Assembly: GCA_913020295.1 (NCBI GenBank) | Contig: CAJWAA010000004.1 | Span: forward strand, 62,001-126,000 | Origin: an uncultured Flavobacteriaceae bacterium | GTDB taxonomy: Bacteria; Bacteroidota; Bacteroidia; Flavobacteriales; Flavobacteriaceae | Length of the DNA stretch: 64,000 nucleotides | Reading direction: 5' to 3' | Part shown: positions 1-9,641 of the stretch, one piece after another | Layout of the letters: each line of letters opens with the position of its first letter | Position numbering within the stretch: position 1 is the stretch's first letter | Notes under the pieces: generated by a model | What the model saw: only the letters and a program-made list of their open reading frames with translations | The model's database searches: none | Told to the model about the DNA's origin: nothing | Position numbers and translations under genes: made by a program

Positions 1-179
1 TAAGTGAAATTGCCATTGGTTCAGGTTTTGGGTTACGTTATGACTTCAATTTTTTTGTCTTTCGACTGGATACCGGCTTCAAAACATATAATCCATCACT
101 TCCTCAATCCTCCAGATGGCAAGTAGATTATGCCATTAAAAATGCCGTTTTCAATATTGGTATAAATTATCCATTTTAA
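1..179 (+). CDS. C-terminal end of BamA/TamA-like outer membrane barrel protein (partial)
   Basis: An open frame enters from the left edge (first full codon at base 3) and stops with TAA at 177-179. The 58 visible residues include GSGFGLRYDFNFFVFRLD and end in NIGINYPF. This pattern of alternating aromatic strands and a terminal phenylalanine is that of the last strands of Omp85-superfamily barrels (BamA/TamA, bacterial surface antigen D15), where the final strand is the barrel-assembly signal. In Bacteroidota such a gene often precedes fbaA and accD. The rest of the gene is outside the window, so BamA cannot be separated from a TamA-type paralogue. Confidence 0.7.
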   Translation, partial: SEIAIGSGFGLRYDFNFFVFRLDTGFKTYNPSLPQSSRWQVDYAIKNAVFNIGINYPF

Positions 180-222
180 AATGAAAAAGTTTGATAATTT
201 TGAAGCTGTAAACCCATTATTA

Positions 223-1293
223 ATGAACCATAACTTTCCTAGCGGTGTACTGACAGGAAGTGTAGTACAAGATTTATTTCAATTTGCCAAACGAAAAGCT
301 TTTGCCCTCCCTGCGGTGAATGTAGTAGGGAGTAATTCAACTAATGCAGTCATTGAAACTGCTGCTGAATTGAACAGTCCCGTGATCATTCAATTTTCAA
401 ATGGAGGGTCTCAGTTTATGGCTGGTAATGGCCTGTCTAACGAAAATCAAAGAGCTGCTATAGCTGGTGGTATATCTGGAGCCAAACACGTTCACGAGTT
501 GGCAAAACACTATGGAGCAACCGTCATATTGCACACCGACCATTGTGCAAAAAATTTATTGCCATGGATAGACGGTCTTTTGGATGCTGGAGAAATTTTT
601 TACAGACAAACAGGAAAACCCCTCTACAGTTCACATATGATTGACCTGTCAGAGGAACCAATTGAAGAAAACATAGAAATTTGCAAAAATTATCTTGCCC
701 GAATGGAAAAAATGGGAATGACCCTTGAAATTGAACTGGGTGTCACAGGAGGTGAGGAAGATGGTGTTGACAATACTGATATTGATATTTCCAAATTATA
801 CACTCAGCCAGCAGAGGTAGCTTATGCTTATGAAGAATTGAGTAAAATAAGCCCCCGATTTACCGTAGCCGCTGCTTTTGGCAATGTTCATGGTGTATAC
901 AAACCAGGAAATGTAAAGTTGACACCAAAAATTTTAAAAAATTCTCAAGAATTTGTCTCCGAAAAATTTGGGGTACCAGAAAATACTGTAAATTTTGTTT
1001 TCCATGGAGGATCGGGATCGTCTCTTCAGGAGATTACCGAAGCTATTGGCTATGGAGTTATCAAAATGAATATTGATACTGACTTACAGTTTGCCTTTAC
1101 CGAGGGTATTCGAAACTATATTGAAGACAATATAGATTATTTAAGAACACAAATTGGGAATCCCGATGGCAAGGACTCTCCAAATAAAAAATATTACGAC
1201 CCTAGAAAATGGCTCAGAAAAGGAGAGGAAACCTTTAAAAGACGGCTTATAAAAGCTTTTGAAAATTTGAATAATGTAAATACCCTAGATTGA
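223..1293 (+). CDS. fbaA: Class II fructose-bisphosphate aldolase
   Basis: Zinc-dependent aldolase that splits fructose 1,6-bisphosphate into glyceraldehyde 3-phosphate and dihydroxyacetone phosphate (glycolysis/gluconeogenesis, cytosol). The frame carries the class II signatures HTDHC (metal-binding His and catalytic Asp), a central GGEEDG loop, GNVHGVYKPGNV, FVFHGGSGS and the late NIDTDLQFAFTEG phosphate-binding stretch. The frame is open from an ATG at 181, directly after the upstream stop, but the first 14 residues from there look unlike the family. The ATG at 223 gives MNHNFPSGV and 356 residues, the usual length in flavobacteria, so 223 is preferred. It lies between an outer membrane barrel gene and accD, all on the same strand. 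Confidence 0.93.
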   Translation: MNHNFPSGVLTGSVVQDLFQFAKRKAFALPAVNVVGSNSTNAVIETAAELNSPVIIQFSNGGSQFMAGNGLSNENQRAAIAGGISGAKHVHELAKHYGATVILHTDHCAKNLLPWIDGLLDAGEIFYRQTGKPLYSSHMIDLSEEPIEENIEICKNYLARMEKMGMTLEIELGVTGGEEDGVDNTDIDISKLYTQPAEVAYAYEELSKISPRFTVAAAFGNVHGVYKPGNVKLTPKILKNSQEFVSEKFGVPENTVNFVFHGGSGSSLQEITEAIGYGVIKMNIDTDLQFAFTEGIRNYIEDNIDYLRTQIGNPDGKDSPNKKYYDPRKWLRKGEETFKRRLIKAFENLNNVNTLD

Positions 1294-1324
1294 TGAAATT
1301 AGAAGTAATTAAATTGCTCCCCAT

Positions 1325-2182
1325 ATGAGCTGGTTTAAAAGAAGTGAAAAAGGTATTCAGACCAAAACAGAGGAGAAAAAAGATATTCCTAAAGGACTTT
1401 GGTATAAAACCCCTACTGGGAAGATTATCGAAACACAGGAATTGGCTTCGAATTTTTATGTTTCACCCGAAGACGACTATCACGTTCACATCGGTAGCAA
1501 AGAGTATTTTGAGATTTTATTTGATGAAAACCATTTCAAGGAATTGGATAAAAAAATAAAACCGAAAGACTTTATAGGTTTCAAAGACTCCAAAAAATAT
1601 GTGGATCGTCTGAAAGAAGCTCAGAAGAAAACGGGCTTAAATGATGCCATCCGAACTGCAGTAGGAAAATCCAAAGGAAGGGATTTGGTGGTTGCTTGTA
1701 TGGATTTTTCTTTCATTGGCGGATCTATGGGGTCTGTAGTGGGGGAAAAAATTGCAAGAGCTTGTGACTATGCTATAGAGCACCACTTACCTTTAATTAT
1801 CATTTCCAAATCTGGTGGTGCTAGGATGATGGAATCTGCGAATTCACTTATGCAAATGGCAAAAACCTCAGCAAAACTCGCTGCATTAGCCGAGGCTAAG
1901 TTACCCTATATTTCTCTATGCACTGACCCTACCACCGGTGGAACAACTGCCTCCTTTGCTATGTTAGGAGATATTAATATTGGAGAACCAGGTGCTTTGA
2001 TAGCCTTTGCAGGCCCAAGAGTGGTAAGGGATACAACAGGAAGCGATCTTCCCCAGGGATTTCAAAAAAGCGAATTCTTGTTGGAAAAAGGATTTTTAGA
2101 CTTCATTTGCCATAGAAAACTGCTCAAAAATAAAATAAATCTATACTTGGATTTGATACTTAACCAACCTCTAAGAGATTAA
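1325..2182 (+). CDS. accD: Acetyl-CoA carboxylase carboxyltransferase subunit beta, zinc-finger cysteines absent
   Basis: Beta subunit of the carboxyltransferase that moves the carboxyl group from biotin-BCCP to acetyl-CoA, the first committed step of fatty acid synthesis. The crotonase-like core is clear: [29 protein letters not shown] and [14 protein letters not shown]. At 285 residues the length is normal. The N-terminal zinc ribbon of E. coli AccD has two CxxC pairs; here the matching stretch reads YKTPTG (about residues 27-32) and YVSPEDD (45-51), with no cysteine in either. From memory this is shared by flavobacterial relatives rather than being damage. It starts 31 bases after fbaA. 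AccA is not in the window. Confidence 0.93.
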   Translation: MSWFKRSEKGIQTKTEEKKDIPKGLWYKTPTGKIIETQELASNFYVSPEDDYHVHIGSKEYFEILFDENHFKELDKKIKPKDFIGFKDSKKYVDRLKEAQKKTGLNDAIRTAVGKSKGRDLVVACMDFSFIGGSMGSVVGEKIARACDYAIEHHLPLIIISKSGGARMMESANSLMQMAKTSAKLAALAEAKLPYISLCTDPTTGGTTASFAMLGDINIGEPGALIAFAGPRVVRDTTGSDLPQGFQKSEFLLEKGFLDFICHRKLLKNKINLYLDLILNQPLRD

Positions 2183-2196
2183 TTTTACCAATAAGA

Positions 2197-2226
2197 TTGT
2201 AATTCTGATTATTACAAGTATATTTG
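2197..2226 (+). promoter_or_regulatory. Predicted Bacteroidota-type promoter of rpsO
   Basis: TTG at 2197-2199, a 19-base spacer, and TATATTTG at 2219-2226. This fits the Bacteroidota primary-sigma consensus of TTTG/TTG at -33 and TAnnTTTG at -7. The predicted transcript would start near 2232, about 30 bases before the rpsO ATG. It lies in the 82-base gap after accD, so rpsO-pnp can be transcribed on its own. Confidence 0.6.
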
Positions 2227-2264
2227 CGTTCATTTTACATAAAAATTATTTAAAAAATATTGGC

Positions 2265-2534
2265 ATGTATTTAAACAAAAAAGTTAAGGAGGGGATTTTT
2301 AAAAAACATGGAAAATCCCAAAAAGATACGGGCTCTGCTGAGGGCCAGATCGCCCTTTTCTCCTATAGAATTAATCACCTTTCAAACCATCTCAAAAAAA
2401 ATCAAAAGGATTTCAATACAGAGCGATCTTTAGTTAAATTGGTAGGAAAGCGTCGTCACCTTTTAGATTATTTAAAAGAAAAGGATATTGAACGTTATCG
2501 ATCTATCGTCAAATTATTGGGGTTAAGAAAATAA
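2265..2534 (+). CDS. rpsO: 30S ribosomal protein S15
   Basis: Small-subunit protein that binds the 16S rRNA central domain early in assembly. It has 89 residues, the standard length, with the family pattern GSAEGQIALFSYRINHLSNHLKKN in its first half and LVGKRRHLLDYLKEKD followed by RYRSIVKLLGLRK at the end. It starts at ATG with an A-rich leader and no Shine-Dalgarno, as usual in this phylum. It is followed by pnp, the same rpsO-pnp order found in many bacteria. Confidence 0.97.
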   Translation: MYLNKKVKEGIFKKHGKSQKDTGSAEGQIALFSYRINHLSNHLKKNQKDFNTERSLVKLVGKRRHLLDYLKEKDIERYRSIVKLLGLRK

Positions 2535-2628
2535 TCCTAGTTATAATAAAAGCGTAACTATTTACTGAATCTGTTTTTCGTTGGTTGCTACAACACACAA
2601 CAAAATTAATTTACACCAACAAAAAAAA

Positions 2629-4761
2629 ATGAAACCTAAAACTTTTACCCAAGAAATTCGTCTTGAAGACGGGAGAACCATTACCATAGAAACCGGTAAA
2701 TTGGCCAAACAGGCTCACGGCTCAGTTGTAGTAAAGATGGGAAACTGTATGCTTTTGTGTACCGTAGTTTCTAATTACAACTCCAGCCATGTAGACTTTT
2801 TACCTCTTACGGTGGATTACCGTGAAAAATTTGCTGCCGCGGGAAGATATCCCGGTGGATTTTTCAAAAGGGAAGCAAGACCCAGCGATGGAGAAATTTT
2901 AACCATGAGGATCGTAGACCGTGTTTTGCGACCTCTGTTTCCTAAAGATTACCATAATGAGGTACAGGTGATGATTCAGTTGATGTCTCATGATGAAAAC
3001 GTAATGCCCGACGCCCTAGCTGGATTGGCAGCATCTGCCGCCATTCAATTGAGTGATTTCCCTTTTGAATGCCCTATTTCCGAGGCAAGGGTTGCCCGAG
3101 TGGACGGTGAATTTATAATCAATCCCAGCCGAGCTCAATTAGAAGCTTCGGATATTGATATGATCGTGGGTGCTTCTGCAGACTCAGTGATGATGGTAGA
3201 GGGTGAAATGAATGAATGTAGCGAGGAAGTCATGGTAGAGGCCATCAAGTTTGCTCACCAAGCTATCAAAGTTCAAATCAATGCACAAATAAAATTGGCG
3301 GAATCATCCGGTAAAAAAGAGGTCCGCGAGTACGAGAAAACCGAGGAGAATGAAGACCTTCAAAAGCAAATTCATGAGTCTGCTTACCATAAGTGCTATG
3401 AAATTGCCAAAAAAGGTAAAGGTAAAGCCGAGCGTAATATTGCATTTAGTGATTTAAAAGAAGAAATTAAAGCTACTTTTTCGGAAGAAGAACTTGAAGA
3501 AAATAGTGATTTGATCAGCAAATACTTTGGTAAAGTTCAAAAACAAGCCGTCAGAGAATTAGTTTTAAACGAAGGAATACGTCTTGATGGAAGAAAAACA
3601 GATGAAATTAGACCCATATGGTGTGAAGTAGATTATCTACCTTCAACCCACGGTTCCTCAATATTCACTCGCGGCGAGACCCAAGCCCTAGCGACAGCTA
3701 CTTTGGGTACTTCAAGAGAAGCGAACCAGATAGACATGCCCTCTTACGAAGGTGAGGAGCGATTTTACTTGCACTACAACTTCCCGCCTTTTTGTACTGG
3801 TGAAGCCCGTCCTCTTAGAGGAACTTCCAGGCGCGAAGTCGGGCATGGAAACTTGGCCCAAAGAGGGTTAAAAGGCATGATTCCAGATGATTGCCCGTAT
3901 ACTGTCAGGGTAGTAAGTGAGGTTTTGGAGTCTAATGGTTCATCATCAATGGCAACTGTTTGTTCTGGTACTATGGCCTTAATGGATGCTGGAATAAAAA
4001 TGAAAAGACCGGTTTCGGGTATTGCCATGGGATTGATTTCTGATGGTGATCGTTATGCTGTTTTGAGTGATATTCTTGGAGATGAGGATCATCTCGGGGA
4101 TATGGATTTTAAAGTTACTGGAACAACTGAAGGTATTACTGCTTGTCAAATGGATATTAAGATCAAAGGCTTGTCCTATGAAATTTTGGTTAATGCACTA
4201 AAACAAGCACGTCAAGGACGATTACACATACTTGACGAAATGGTCAAAACCATCGATCAGCCCAATGAAAATGTAAAACCACATGCACCTAAAATGGTAA
4301 ATCTAACCATTCCTAATGAATTCATTGGTGCTGTAATTGGACCAGGTGGTAAAGTAATTCAGGAAATGCAAAAAGAAACAGACACCACTATTGTAATTGA
4401 GGAGGAAGGAGATGTTGGGGTAATTGAAATTTTGGGTGTTAATCAGGAAAAAATTGATGCTGTCATCGAAAAGATCAACAATATTACATTCAAACCAACA
4501 GTCGGAGAGATTTATAATGTAACTGTAGTTAAAATACTAGACTTTGGAGCAGTAGTTGAATTTGTTCCTGGAAATGAGGTATTACTTCATATCTCGGAGG
4601 TCTCTTGGGATAGGATTGATAAAGTTACTGATGAGATTAATATTGGTGACAATTTTGATGTTAAATACTTTGGAATTGACCCCAAAACAAGAAAACAAAA
4701 AGTTTCTAGAAAAGCCTTATTACCCAGACCCGAAAGGAGTAAAAAACCTAGAAATGAATAA
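2629..4761 (+). CDS. pnp: Polyribonucleotide nucleotidyltransferase (PNPase)
   Basis: 3'-to-5' phosphorolytic exoribonuclease of mRNA and sRNA decay, acting as a homotrimer. Two RNase PH-like domains are present: the first around residues 15-230 with [12 protein letters not shown], the second around 320-560 with [26 protein letters not shown] and [24 protein letters not shown] domain ([12 protein letters not shown]) and an S1 domain ([21 protein letters not shown]) follow. The frame is open back to a TTG at 2581, but ATG 2629 follows a run of nine A residues, begins [16 protein letters not shown] as in relatives, and gives 710 residues. Confidence 0.96.
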   Translation: MKPKTFTQEIRLEDGRTITIETGKLAKQAHGSVVVKMGNCMLLCTVVSNYNSSHVDFLPLTVDYREKFAAAGRYPGGFFKREARPSDGEILTMRIVDRVLRPLFPKDYHNEVQVMIQLMSHDENVMPDALAGLAASAAIQLSDFPFECPISEARVARVDGEFIINPSRAQLEASDIDMIVGASADSVMMVEGEMNECSEEVMVEAIKFAHQAIKVQINAQIKLAESSGKKEVREYEKTEENEDLQKQIHESAYHKCYEIAKKGKGKAERNIAFSDLKEEIKATFSEEELEENSDLISKYFGKVQKQAVRELVLNEGIRLDGRKTDEIRPIWCEVDYLPSTHGSSIFTRGETQALATATLGTSREANQIDMPSYEGEERFYLHYNFPPFCTGEARPLRGTSRREVGHGNLAQRGLKGMIPDDCPYTVRVVSEVLESNGSSSMATVCSGTMALMDAGIKMKRPVSGIAMGLISDGDRYAVLSDILGDEDHLGDMDFKVTGTTEGITACQMDIKIKGLSYEILVNALKQARQGRLHILDEMVKTIDQPNENVKPHAPKMVNLTIPNEFIGAVIGPGGKVIQEMQKETDTTIVIEEEGDVGVIEILGVNQEKIDAVIEKINNITFKPTVGEIYNVTVVKILDFGAVVEFVPGNEVLLHISEVSWDRIDKVTDEINIGDNFDVKYFGIDPKTRKQKVSRKALLPRPERSKKPRNE

Positions 4762-4827
4762 ATCGTGCATTGAATGAAACATTTTTGACTTTTCAGCGTA
4801 TAATAATATGTAATCTAATACATTTCC

Positions 4828-5691
4828 ATGAGACAACTAAAAATAACAAAACAGGTAACCAATCGTGAAACAGCCTCTTTAGATAAGTATCTACAGGAAA
4901 TTGGTAAAGTAGATTTGATCACTGCAGAAGAGGAGGTTGAATTGGCACAAAGAATTAAGGCGGGGGATCAGATCGCCTTGGAAAAATTGACTAAAGCGAA
5001 TTTGCGTTTTGTTGTCTCCGTTGCTAAACAATATCAAAACCAAGGCTTAACCCTTCCCGATTTAATCAATGAAGGAAATTTAGGGTTGATTAAAGCGGCC
5101 CAGCGTTTTGATGAAACTAGAGGATTTAAATTTATTTCTTATGCTGTTTGGTGGATCAGACAGTCCATTTTACAAGCCTTAGCAGAACAATCGAGAATTG
5201 TCAGACTGCCATTAAATAAAATTGGGTCGATCAACAAGATTAATAAAACTTATGCTTTTTTGGAGCAAGCGCATGAGAGAGCACCCTCTGCAGAGGAGAT
5301 TGCCAAAGAGTTAGATATGACCATCAATGACGTGAAAGAGTCCCTAAAAAACTCGGGTAGGCATGTCTCTATGGATGCTCCTTTGGTAGAAGGAGAGGAC
5401 TCTAACCTCTACGATGTATTAAATAGTGGCGAATCACCTAACCCTGACAAAACACTTTTACACGAATCCTTGAGAACTGAGATCGAGAGAGCCCTTGAAA
5501 CATTGACACCAAGAGAGGCAGATGTGGTTCGCTTGTATTTTGGTTTGGGCAACCAACACGCCATGACTTTGGAGGAAATAGGAGAAACTTTTGATCTGAC
5601 TCGTGAAAGGGTAAGGCAAATAAAAGAAAAAGCAATCAGAAGACTTAAACATACCTCTCGAAGTAAAATTTTAAAAACTTACTTGGGTTAA
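4828..5691 (+). CDS. rpoD: Primary RNA polymerase sigma factor RpoD/SigA (short Bacteroidota type)
   Basis: Housekeeping sigma factor of 287 residues. Region 1.2 ([18 protein letters not shown]) is followed by region 2 with [35 protein letters not shown] and the -10-binding [13 protein letters not shown], then region 3, and region 4.2 with the helix-turn-helix [19 protein letters not shown]. Region 1.1 and the long non-conserved insert of E. coli RpoD are absent, which is normal in Bacteroidota. Such sigma factors recognise TTTG/TAnnTTTG, consistent with the promoter-like elements found elsewhere in the window. It lies 66 bases after pnp and 15 before rpe. Confidence 0.96.
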   Translation: MRQLKITKQVTNRETASLDKYLQEIGKVDLITAEEEVELAQRIKAGDQIALEKLTKANLRFVVSVAKQYQNQGLTLPDLINEGNLGLIKAAQRFDETRGFKFISYAVWWIRQSILQALAEQSRIVRLPLNKIGSINKINKTYAFLEQAHERAPSAEEIAKELDMTINDVKESLKNSGRHVSMDAPLVEGEDSNLYDVLNSGESPNPDKTLLHESLRTEIERALETLTPREADVVRLYFGLGNQHAMTLEEIGETFDLTRERVRQIKEKAIRRLKHTSRSKILKTYLG

Positions 5692-5706
5692 ATTGAATTA
5701 TTCATT

Positions 5707-6360
5707 ATGGCAACCATCATTGCTCCCTCGCTTTTAGCAGCAGATTTTGGAAATCTGGAACGCGACTGCAAGATGGTCAATTCCAGTAAGGCGGATTGGT
5801 TTCATATTGACGTAATGGACGGAGTATTTGTTCCTAATATATCTTTTGGTATGCCAGTCCTAAAATCCATTGCTATTAATGCTGAAAAACCCCTAGACGT
5901 CCATTTAATGATTGTTCAACCAGAGCGCTACATTGAAACTTTTGCGGCATTAGGAAGTGACATACTGACCGTCCATTATGAAGCCTCTCCACATTTACAC
6001 CGAACCTTACAATTAATCAAAAAAAATGGTATGAAAGCAGGTGTTGCATTAAATCCTCATACCTCAGTAGATTTTCTGGAACCAATTATATATGATATTG
6101 ACTTGGTTTGTTTAATGAGTGTCAATCCTGGCTTTGGAGGACAAAGTTTTATAGAATCAACTTATGAAAAGGTAATAAAACTTAGTACCATTATTGAGAA
6201 GGCCGGAGCCTCAACCCAGATTGAAATTGATGGTGGAGTGACCGATCAAAATGCAAAAAAACTGGTTGAGAGTGGCGCTCATGTTCTAGTGGCAGGAAGT
6301 TTTGTATTCTCCTCTAAAAACCCCAAAAAAACTATTCTGGGTTTAAAAAACATCCATTAA
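5707..6360 (+). CDS. rpe: Ribulose-phosphate 3-epimerase
   Basis: Interconverts ribulose 5-phosphate and xylulose 5-phosphate in the pentose phosphate pathway. It is a single TIM barrel of 217 residues with the family motifs APSLLAADFGNLE, HIDVMDGVFVPNISFG (metal-binding His and catalytic Asp), LDVHLMIVQPERYI, LVCLMSVNPGFGGQSFI and EIDGGVTDQNA with the second catalytic Asp. It follows rpoD by 15 bases and may be cotranscribed with it. The next gene runs towards it from the other strand only 30 bases away, with no obvious GC-rich terminator between. Confidence 0.96.
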   Translation: MATIIAPSLLAADFGNLERDCKMVNSSKADWFHIDVMDGVFVPNISFGMPVLKSIAINAEKPLDVHLMIVQPERYIETFAALGSDILTVHYEASPHLHRTLQLIKKNGMKAGVALNPHTSVDFLEPIIYDIDLVCLMSVNPGFGGQSFIESTYEKVIKLSTIIEKAGASTQIEIDGGVTDQNAKKLVESGAHVLVAGSFVFSSKNPKKTILGLKNIH

Positions 6361-6390
6361 AAAAGTGGCTTACGATCCCTTTTTAATTCC

Positions 6391-7710
6391 TTAAAATTCT
6401 GTTCTGAATTGAACCCTTCTATTCTTAGCTCGTCCTTCGAGAGTTTCGTTGTCTTCTATGGGTCTTTCCTCCCCATAGCCTTCGGTTTTTAGTCGATCGG
6501 GATTGACACCCAAATTGACCAAGAATACCTTTACAGCAGCAGCTCTCTTTTGTGAAAGTTGAAGATTTGCATTAGCATCTCCATCACTTGAGGTATGTCC
6601 TTCAATAATTAAATTCCCGTCTGGATTATTATCAAGAAGTATTTTTATTTCGTTTAATGACTCTAAAACTGCTCTTCCTTGGACTCTGTCGGTTCCTGCA
6701 GCAAAGTTAATTTGAGTAGCCAATTCATTTATAGTTTGAACCACCTCATTAGAGAGTTCAGGGCACCCATTATTTTCTATGGAACCAGCCTCTTCAGGGC
6801 AGGTATCAATATTATCAGATACTCCATCCCCATCACTATCTGCCCAGGGGCAACCTTTATTGTCCACTGCACCTTGTTCATTCGGACATTGATCGTCTTT
6901 ATCAGCCACACCGTCAGTATCAGTATCTGGACATCCATTAAATTCAACCAAACCTTCTTCCTCAGGACATTCATCCTCATTGTCCGCAACACCATCTGAA
7001 TCCGAATCAGGACAGCCATTCATTATTTCGGTACCGAACTCCTCAGGACAGTTGTCCTTGTTATCTGGAATTTTATCACCATCTGTATCAGGGCATCCAT
7101 TGAACTCTTTTAAACCAGGCTCTTCAGGACAGGTGTCTTTTTTGTCTGGTACTCCATCTTTATCCGAATCACCTTGACCAAAATTATAATTTATACCAAC
7201 CATATGCTGGATATGTTTATAAGTCCCTTTCTCCTCTGACCATCTGTATGTAGACCTGAGGTTAATAGATAATTTATTAGAGGTTAAAATATCAAACCCA
7301 GCACCTCCAATAATTGTTCTGCCAGCCCCCAATGATTTAAATACACCTTCAAAAGTTAATTTATCTCCAAAATCAGATAACCCATAACCTGCAATTAGAA
7401 AAGGAGAGAACCTTTTTGTTGTCAGATTGAATTTTAAATAGGTATCAACTGAAGTATAATCTTTGTCACTACCATTAATCTCAAATTTATTGATTCCATA
7501 GTTGGCCCCAATTGAAAATCCTGCTCCTAAATATCTACCAAGATAAACCATTGGACCAAATCCATTTTTTGATTCTATTGACTCATCCATGATTTGAACA
7601 GTATTAGCACCAATACCAATTGACCAAGGATTATCTGGAGTTTGAGCAATAATCTTTTTCGAAAACAAAAAAACAATCAAAATTATTTTAATAAGAATTA
7701 AATTTTTCAT
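6391..7710 (-). CDS. OmpA-family outer membrane protein with thrombospondin type 3 repeats
   Basis: Predicted outer membrane anchor to peptidoglycan, 439 residues. The order is a signal peptide (1-22, cleavage after IIAQ), an eight-strand-like barrel domain (about 27-178, ending NYNFGQ), five thrombospondin type 3 calcium-binding repeats (181-317) and an OmpA C-terminal domain (about 325-439). The last carries [19 protein letters not shown] and [10 protein letters not shown], the diaminopimelate-contacting elements. Proteins of this build are common in flavobacteria, often as abundant major OMPs. A 105-base gap separates it from the GH15 gene upstream. No consensus promoter was found in that gap. 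Confidence 0.88.
   Translation of the reverse strand: MKNLILIKIILIVFLFSKKIIAQTPDNPWSIGIGANTVQIMDESIESKNGFGPMVYLGRYLGAGFSIGANYGINKFEINGSDKDYTSVDTYLKFNLTTKRFSPFLIAGYGLSDFGDKLTFEGVFKSLGAGRTIIGGAGFDILTSNKLSINLRSTYRWSEEKGTYKHIQHMVGINYNFGQGDSDKDGVPDKKDTCPEEPGLKEFNGCPDTDGDKIPDNKDNCPEEFGTEIMNGCPDSDSDGVADNEDECPEEEGLVEFNGCPDTDTDGVADKDDQCPNEQGAVDNKGCPWADSDGDGVSDNIDTCPEEAGSIENNGCPELSNEVVQTINELATQINFAAGTDRVQGRAVLESLNEIKILLDNNPDGNLIIEGHTSSDGDANANLQLSQKRAAAVKVFLVNLGVNPDRLKTEGYGEERPIEDNETLEGRAKNRRVQFRTEF
6760..7170 (-). repeat. Five thrombospondin type 3 (DxDxDGxxD) calcium-binding repeats
   Basis: Codons for residues 181-317 of the OmpA-like protein. Five copies of about 27 residues follow the plan DSDxDGVxDxxDxCPEExG...NGCP, each with acidic calcium ligands and a cysteine pair. 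They form a rigid linker between barrel and peptidoglycan-binding domain. The tandem repetition opens long spurious frames on the other strand. Confidence 0.85.
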
Positions 7711-7815
7711 GAGGAATATCTTAAGATCTTTAATTTGTTAACGAATTTCACATGGTTTTATTATATGCATTAAGATAACAACTAGATTATAAATTGATTA
7801 CACGCTAACAAAAGA

Positions 7816-9609
7816 TTATCTATTAAAATTTAAAGCAGTATCAATCAGAGCTAAATGTGAATATGCTTGTGGAAAGTTTCCTAAAAGTCTTTTCGATTTA
7901 AAATCGATATCTTCACTAAATAAGCCTAAGTGATTACTGTATGATAGCAACTGATCGAACATAGCTTTTGATTTTTCCTTCTCCCCAATTTTATACAAAC
8001 TACTGATGAACCAGAAGGTACAAACTGTAAATGATGAGCTAGGGGTTCCAAAATCATCATCATTTTTGTATCGAAATAATAACCCTTCATGAGACAGCTC
8101 CTTTTCAATGGCCTTTACTGTTTTGACATACTTCGGATCATTGGCCTCAATAAAACCGTAATACTCCATTAGCAGCACAGAGGCATCCAAATGAAGAGTT
8201 CCGTATGACTGTGTAAAAGATTGAACCTCTTCACTCCATGCATTTTCAATAATATCCTTATAAATTTCAGTTCTTAGTCCTTCCCATTTTTTTGCAGATT
8301 TTCCAGATTGAATAATTTCAGAGATTTTAATGGCTCGATCCACCGCAACCCAACATAGAAGTTTGGAAAAGGTAAAATGACGGTCCTCTTTTCTAAATTC
8401 CCAAATACCTTTATCGGCTTGTTTCCAATTGTGTTCAACAACCCAAACTATAGATTTTACAATTGACCATAACTCCTCGTGCTTGTCGGTTTCATCAATG
8501 TATTTTTCAATATGGAAATGAATAGCATCCATCAAAATTCCATAAATATCGTTCTGTTTTTGGATAAAGGCTGCATTCCCTATTCTTACTGGCTTGGAGT
8601 CTCGATAGCCCGACAAATGATCCAATGTTTTTTCGGTCAACATTTTCTCACCATTGATGCCATACATAATCTGTAACTTTTCGTCCTTATCAGGAATCAG
8701 ATCAATGATGAATTCAATAAAGTTCTTTACGATTTTCAAGTGTCCCAATTTAGTTATGACCTTAATTACCATAGATGCATCTCTGATCCAGCAAAAACGG
8801 TAGTCCCAGTTTCTAACCTCCCCTATCGTTTCAGGTAAAGATGTGGTAGCTGCTGCCAGCACTGCTCCGGTTTTTTCAAAAGTTAGTAGTTTGAGTGTTA
8901 TGGCACTTCTGATAATTTGTTCTTTATAAGCATTATCAAAAGTAGGGGTCTTAAAGCACCAATTAAGCCAATAAACTTTTGTTTTTTCAAACTCAAATTT
9001 GATGTCATCTATTGTAAAAGGTTTTATTTTTTCATTGTACGATATTTTGAAGAAATAATCCTTATCTAAGTTTATTTTATCCCCATTGAGAACAGAGGCT
9101 TTATTCAGATCTGTGTACAAGGTTAATGTATCATAACGCTCGTCATCTACAACACTAACTATATAATCGTCTTTTATATAGTTTTTGGTTTCACCCTGAG
9201 CATATTCCAACTTAGGATCATATATAACTTTTATGACAGGATTACCTTTAATTATTTTGACCAATCTAGTGATCTCAGGTGGCGCATAATATACCCCATT
9301 ATCTTTTTGATAACGAGGCATAAAATCTAACAATTGAAACGCATCATTTCCATTATCAAAGCGAGTCAATAAAATGGCAGTTTTTTCAAGGTATTTTTGA
9401 GAAATTTGATAAGAATGATCGCAAAGTATTTTAAAAGCACCCCCTTTTTGGTCATCGAGTATTTTCCCAAATACAGATGGAGAATCAAATTGAGGTAAAC
9501 AAGACCAATCAATTGAGGAATCTTCATTTATTAGGGCAGAAGATTTACAATTTCCTATTATTCCATAATTTAGGTTGTCTGATGAAGGTTGAGGTGGCCT
9601 TAAATGCAT
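7816..9609 (-). CDS. Glycoside hydrolase family 15 protein (glucoamylase/trehalase-like)
   Basis: Cytosolic glycosidase of 597 residues without a signal peptide. The N-terminal beta-sandwich begins YGIIGNCKSSALINEDSSIDW, a hallmark of bacterial GH15. The (alpha/alpha)6 catalytic domain shows SLPETIGEVRNWDYRFCWIRDAS, GIWEFRKEDRHFTFSKLLCWVA and a late FPQAYSHLALI. GH15 covers glucoamylase, glucodextranase and trehalase. It is divergent from the trehalose-6-phosphate synthase/phosphatase gene with only 32 bases between the two start codons, so trehalase is the favoured activity by context. This is inference; the sequence alone does not settle the substrate. Confidence 0.88.
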   Translation of the reverse strand: MHLRPPQPSSDNLNYGIIGNCKSSALINEDSSIDWSCLPQFDSPSVFGKILDDQKGGAFKILCDHSYQISQKYLEKTAILLTRFDNGNDAFQLLDFMPRYQKDNGVYYAPPEITRLVKIIKGNPVIKVIYDPKLEYAQGETKNYIKDDYIVSVVDDERYDTLTLYTDLNKASVLNGDKINLDKDYFFKISYNEKIKPFTIDDIKFEFEKTKVYWLNWCFKTPTFDNAYKEQIIRSAITLKLLTFEKTGAVLAAATTSLPETIGEVRNWDYRFCWIRDASMVIKVITKLGHLKIVKNFIEFIIDLIPDKDEKLQIMYGINGEKMLTEKTLDHLSGYRDSKPVRIGNAAFIQKQNDIYGILMDAIHFHIEKYIDETDKHEELWSIVKSIVWVVEHNWKQADKGIWEFRKEDRHFTFSKLLCWVAVDRAIKISEIIQSGKSAKKWEGLRTEIYKDIIENAWSEEVQSFTQSYGTLHLDASVLLMEYYGFIEANDPKYVKTVKAIEKELSHEGLLFRYKNDDDFGTPSSSFTVCTFWFISSLYKIGEKEKSKAMFDQLLSYSNHLGLFSEDIDFKSKRLLGNFPQAYSHLALIDTALNFNR

Positions 9610-9641
9610 AATTTCGATAGGAGTTTTGATTTAACAGGATT

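Noticed and set aside
6679-7177. Long frames on the plus strand across the OmpA-like gene
   Set aside because: They run antisense through the thrombospondin type 3 repeats, whose repeated codons keep the opposite strand free of stops. Their products have no family features.
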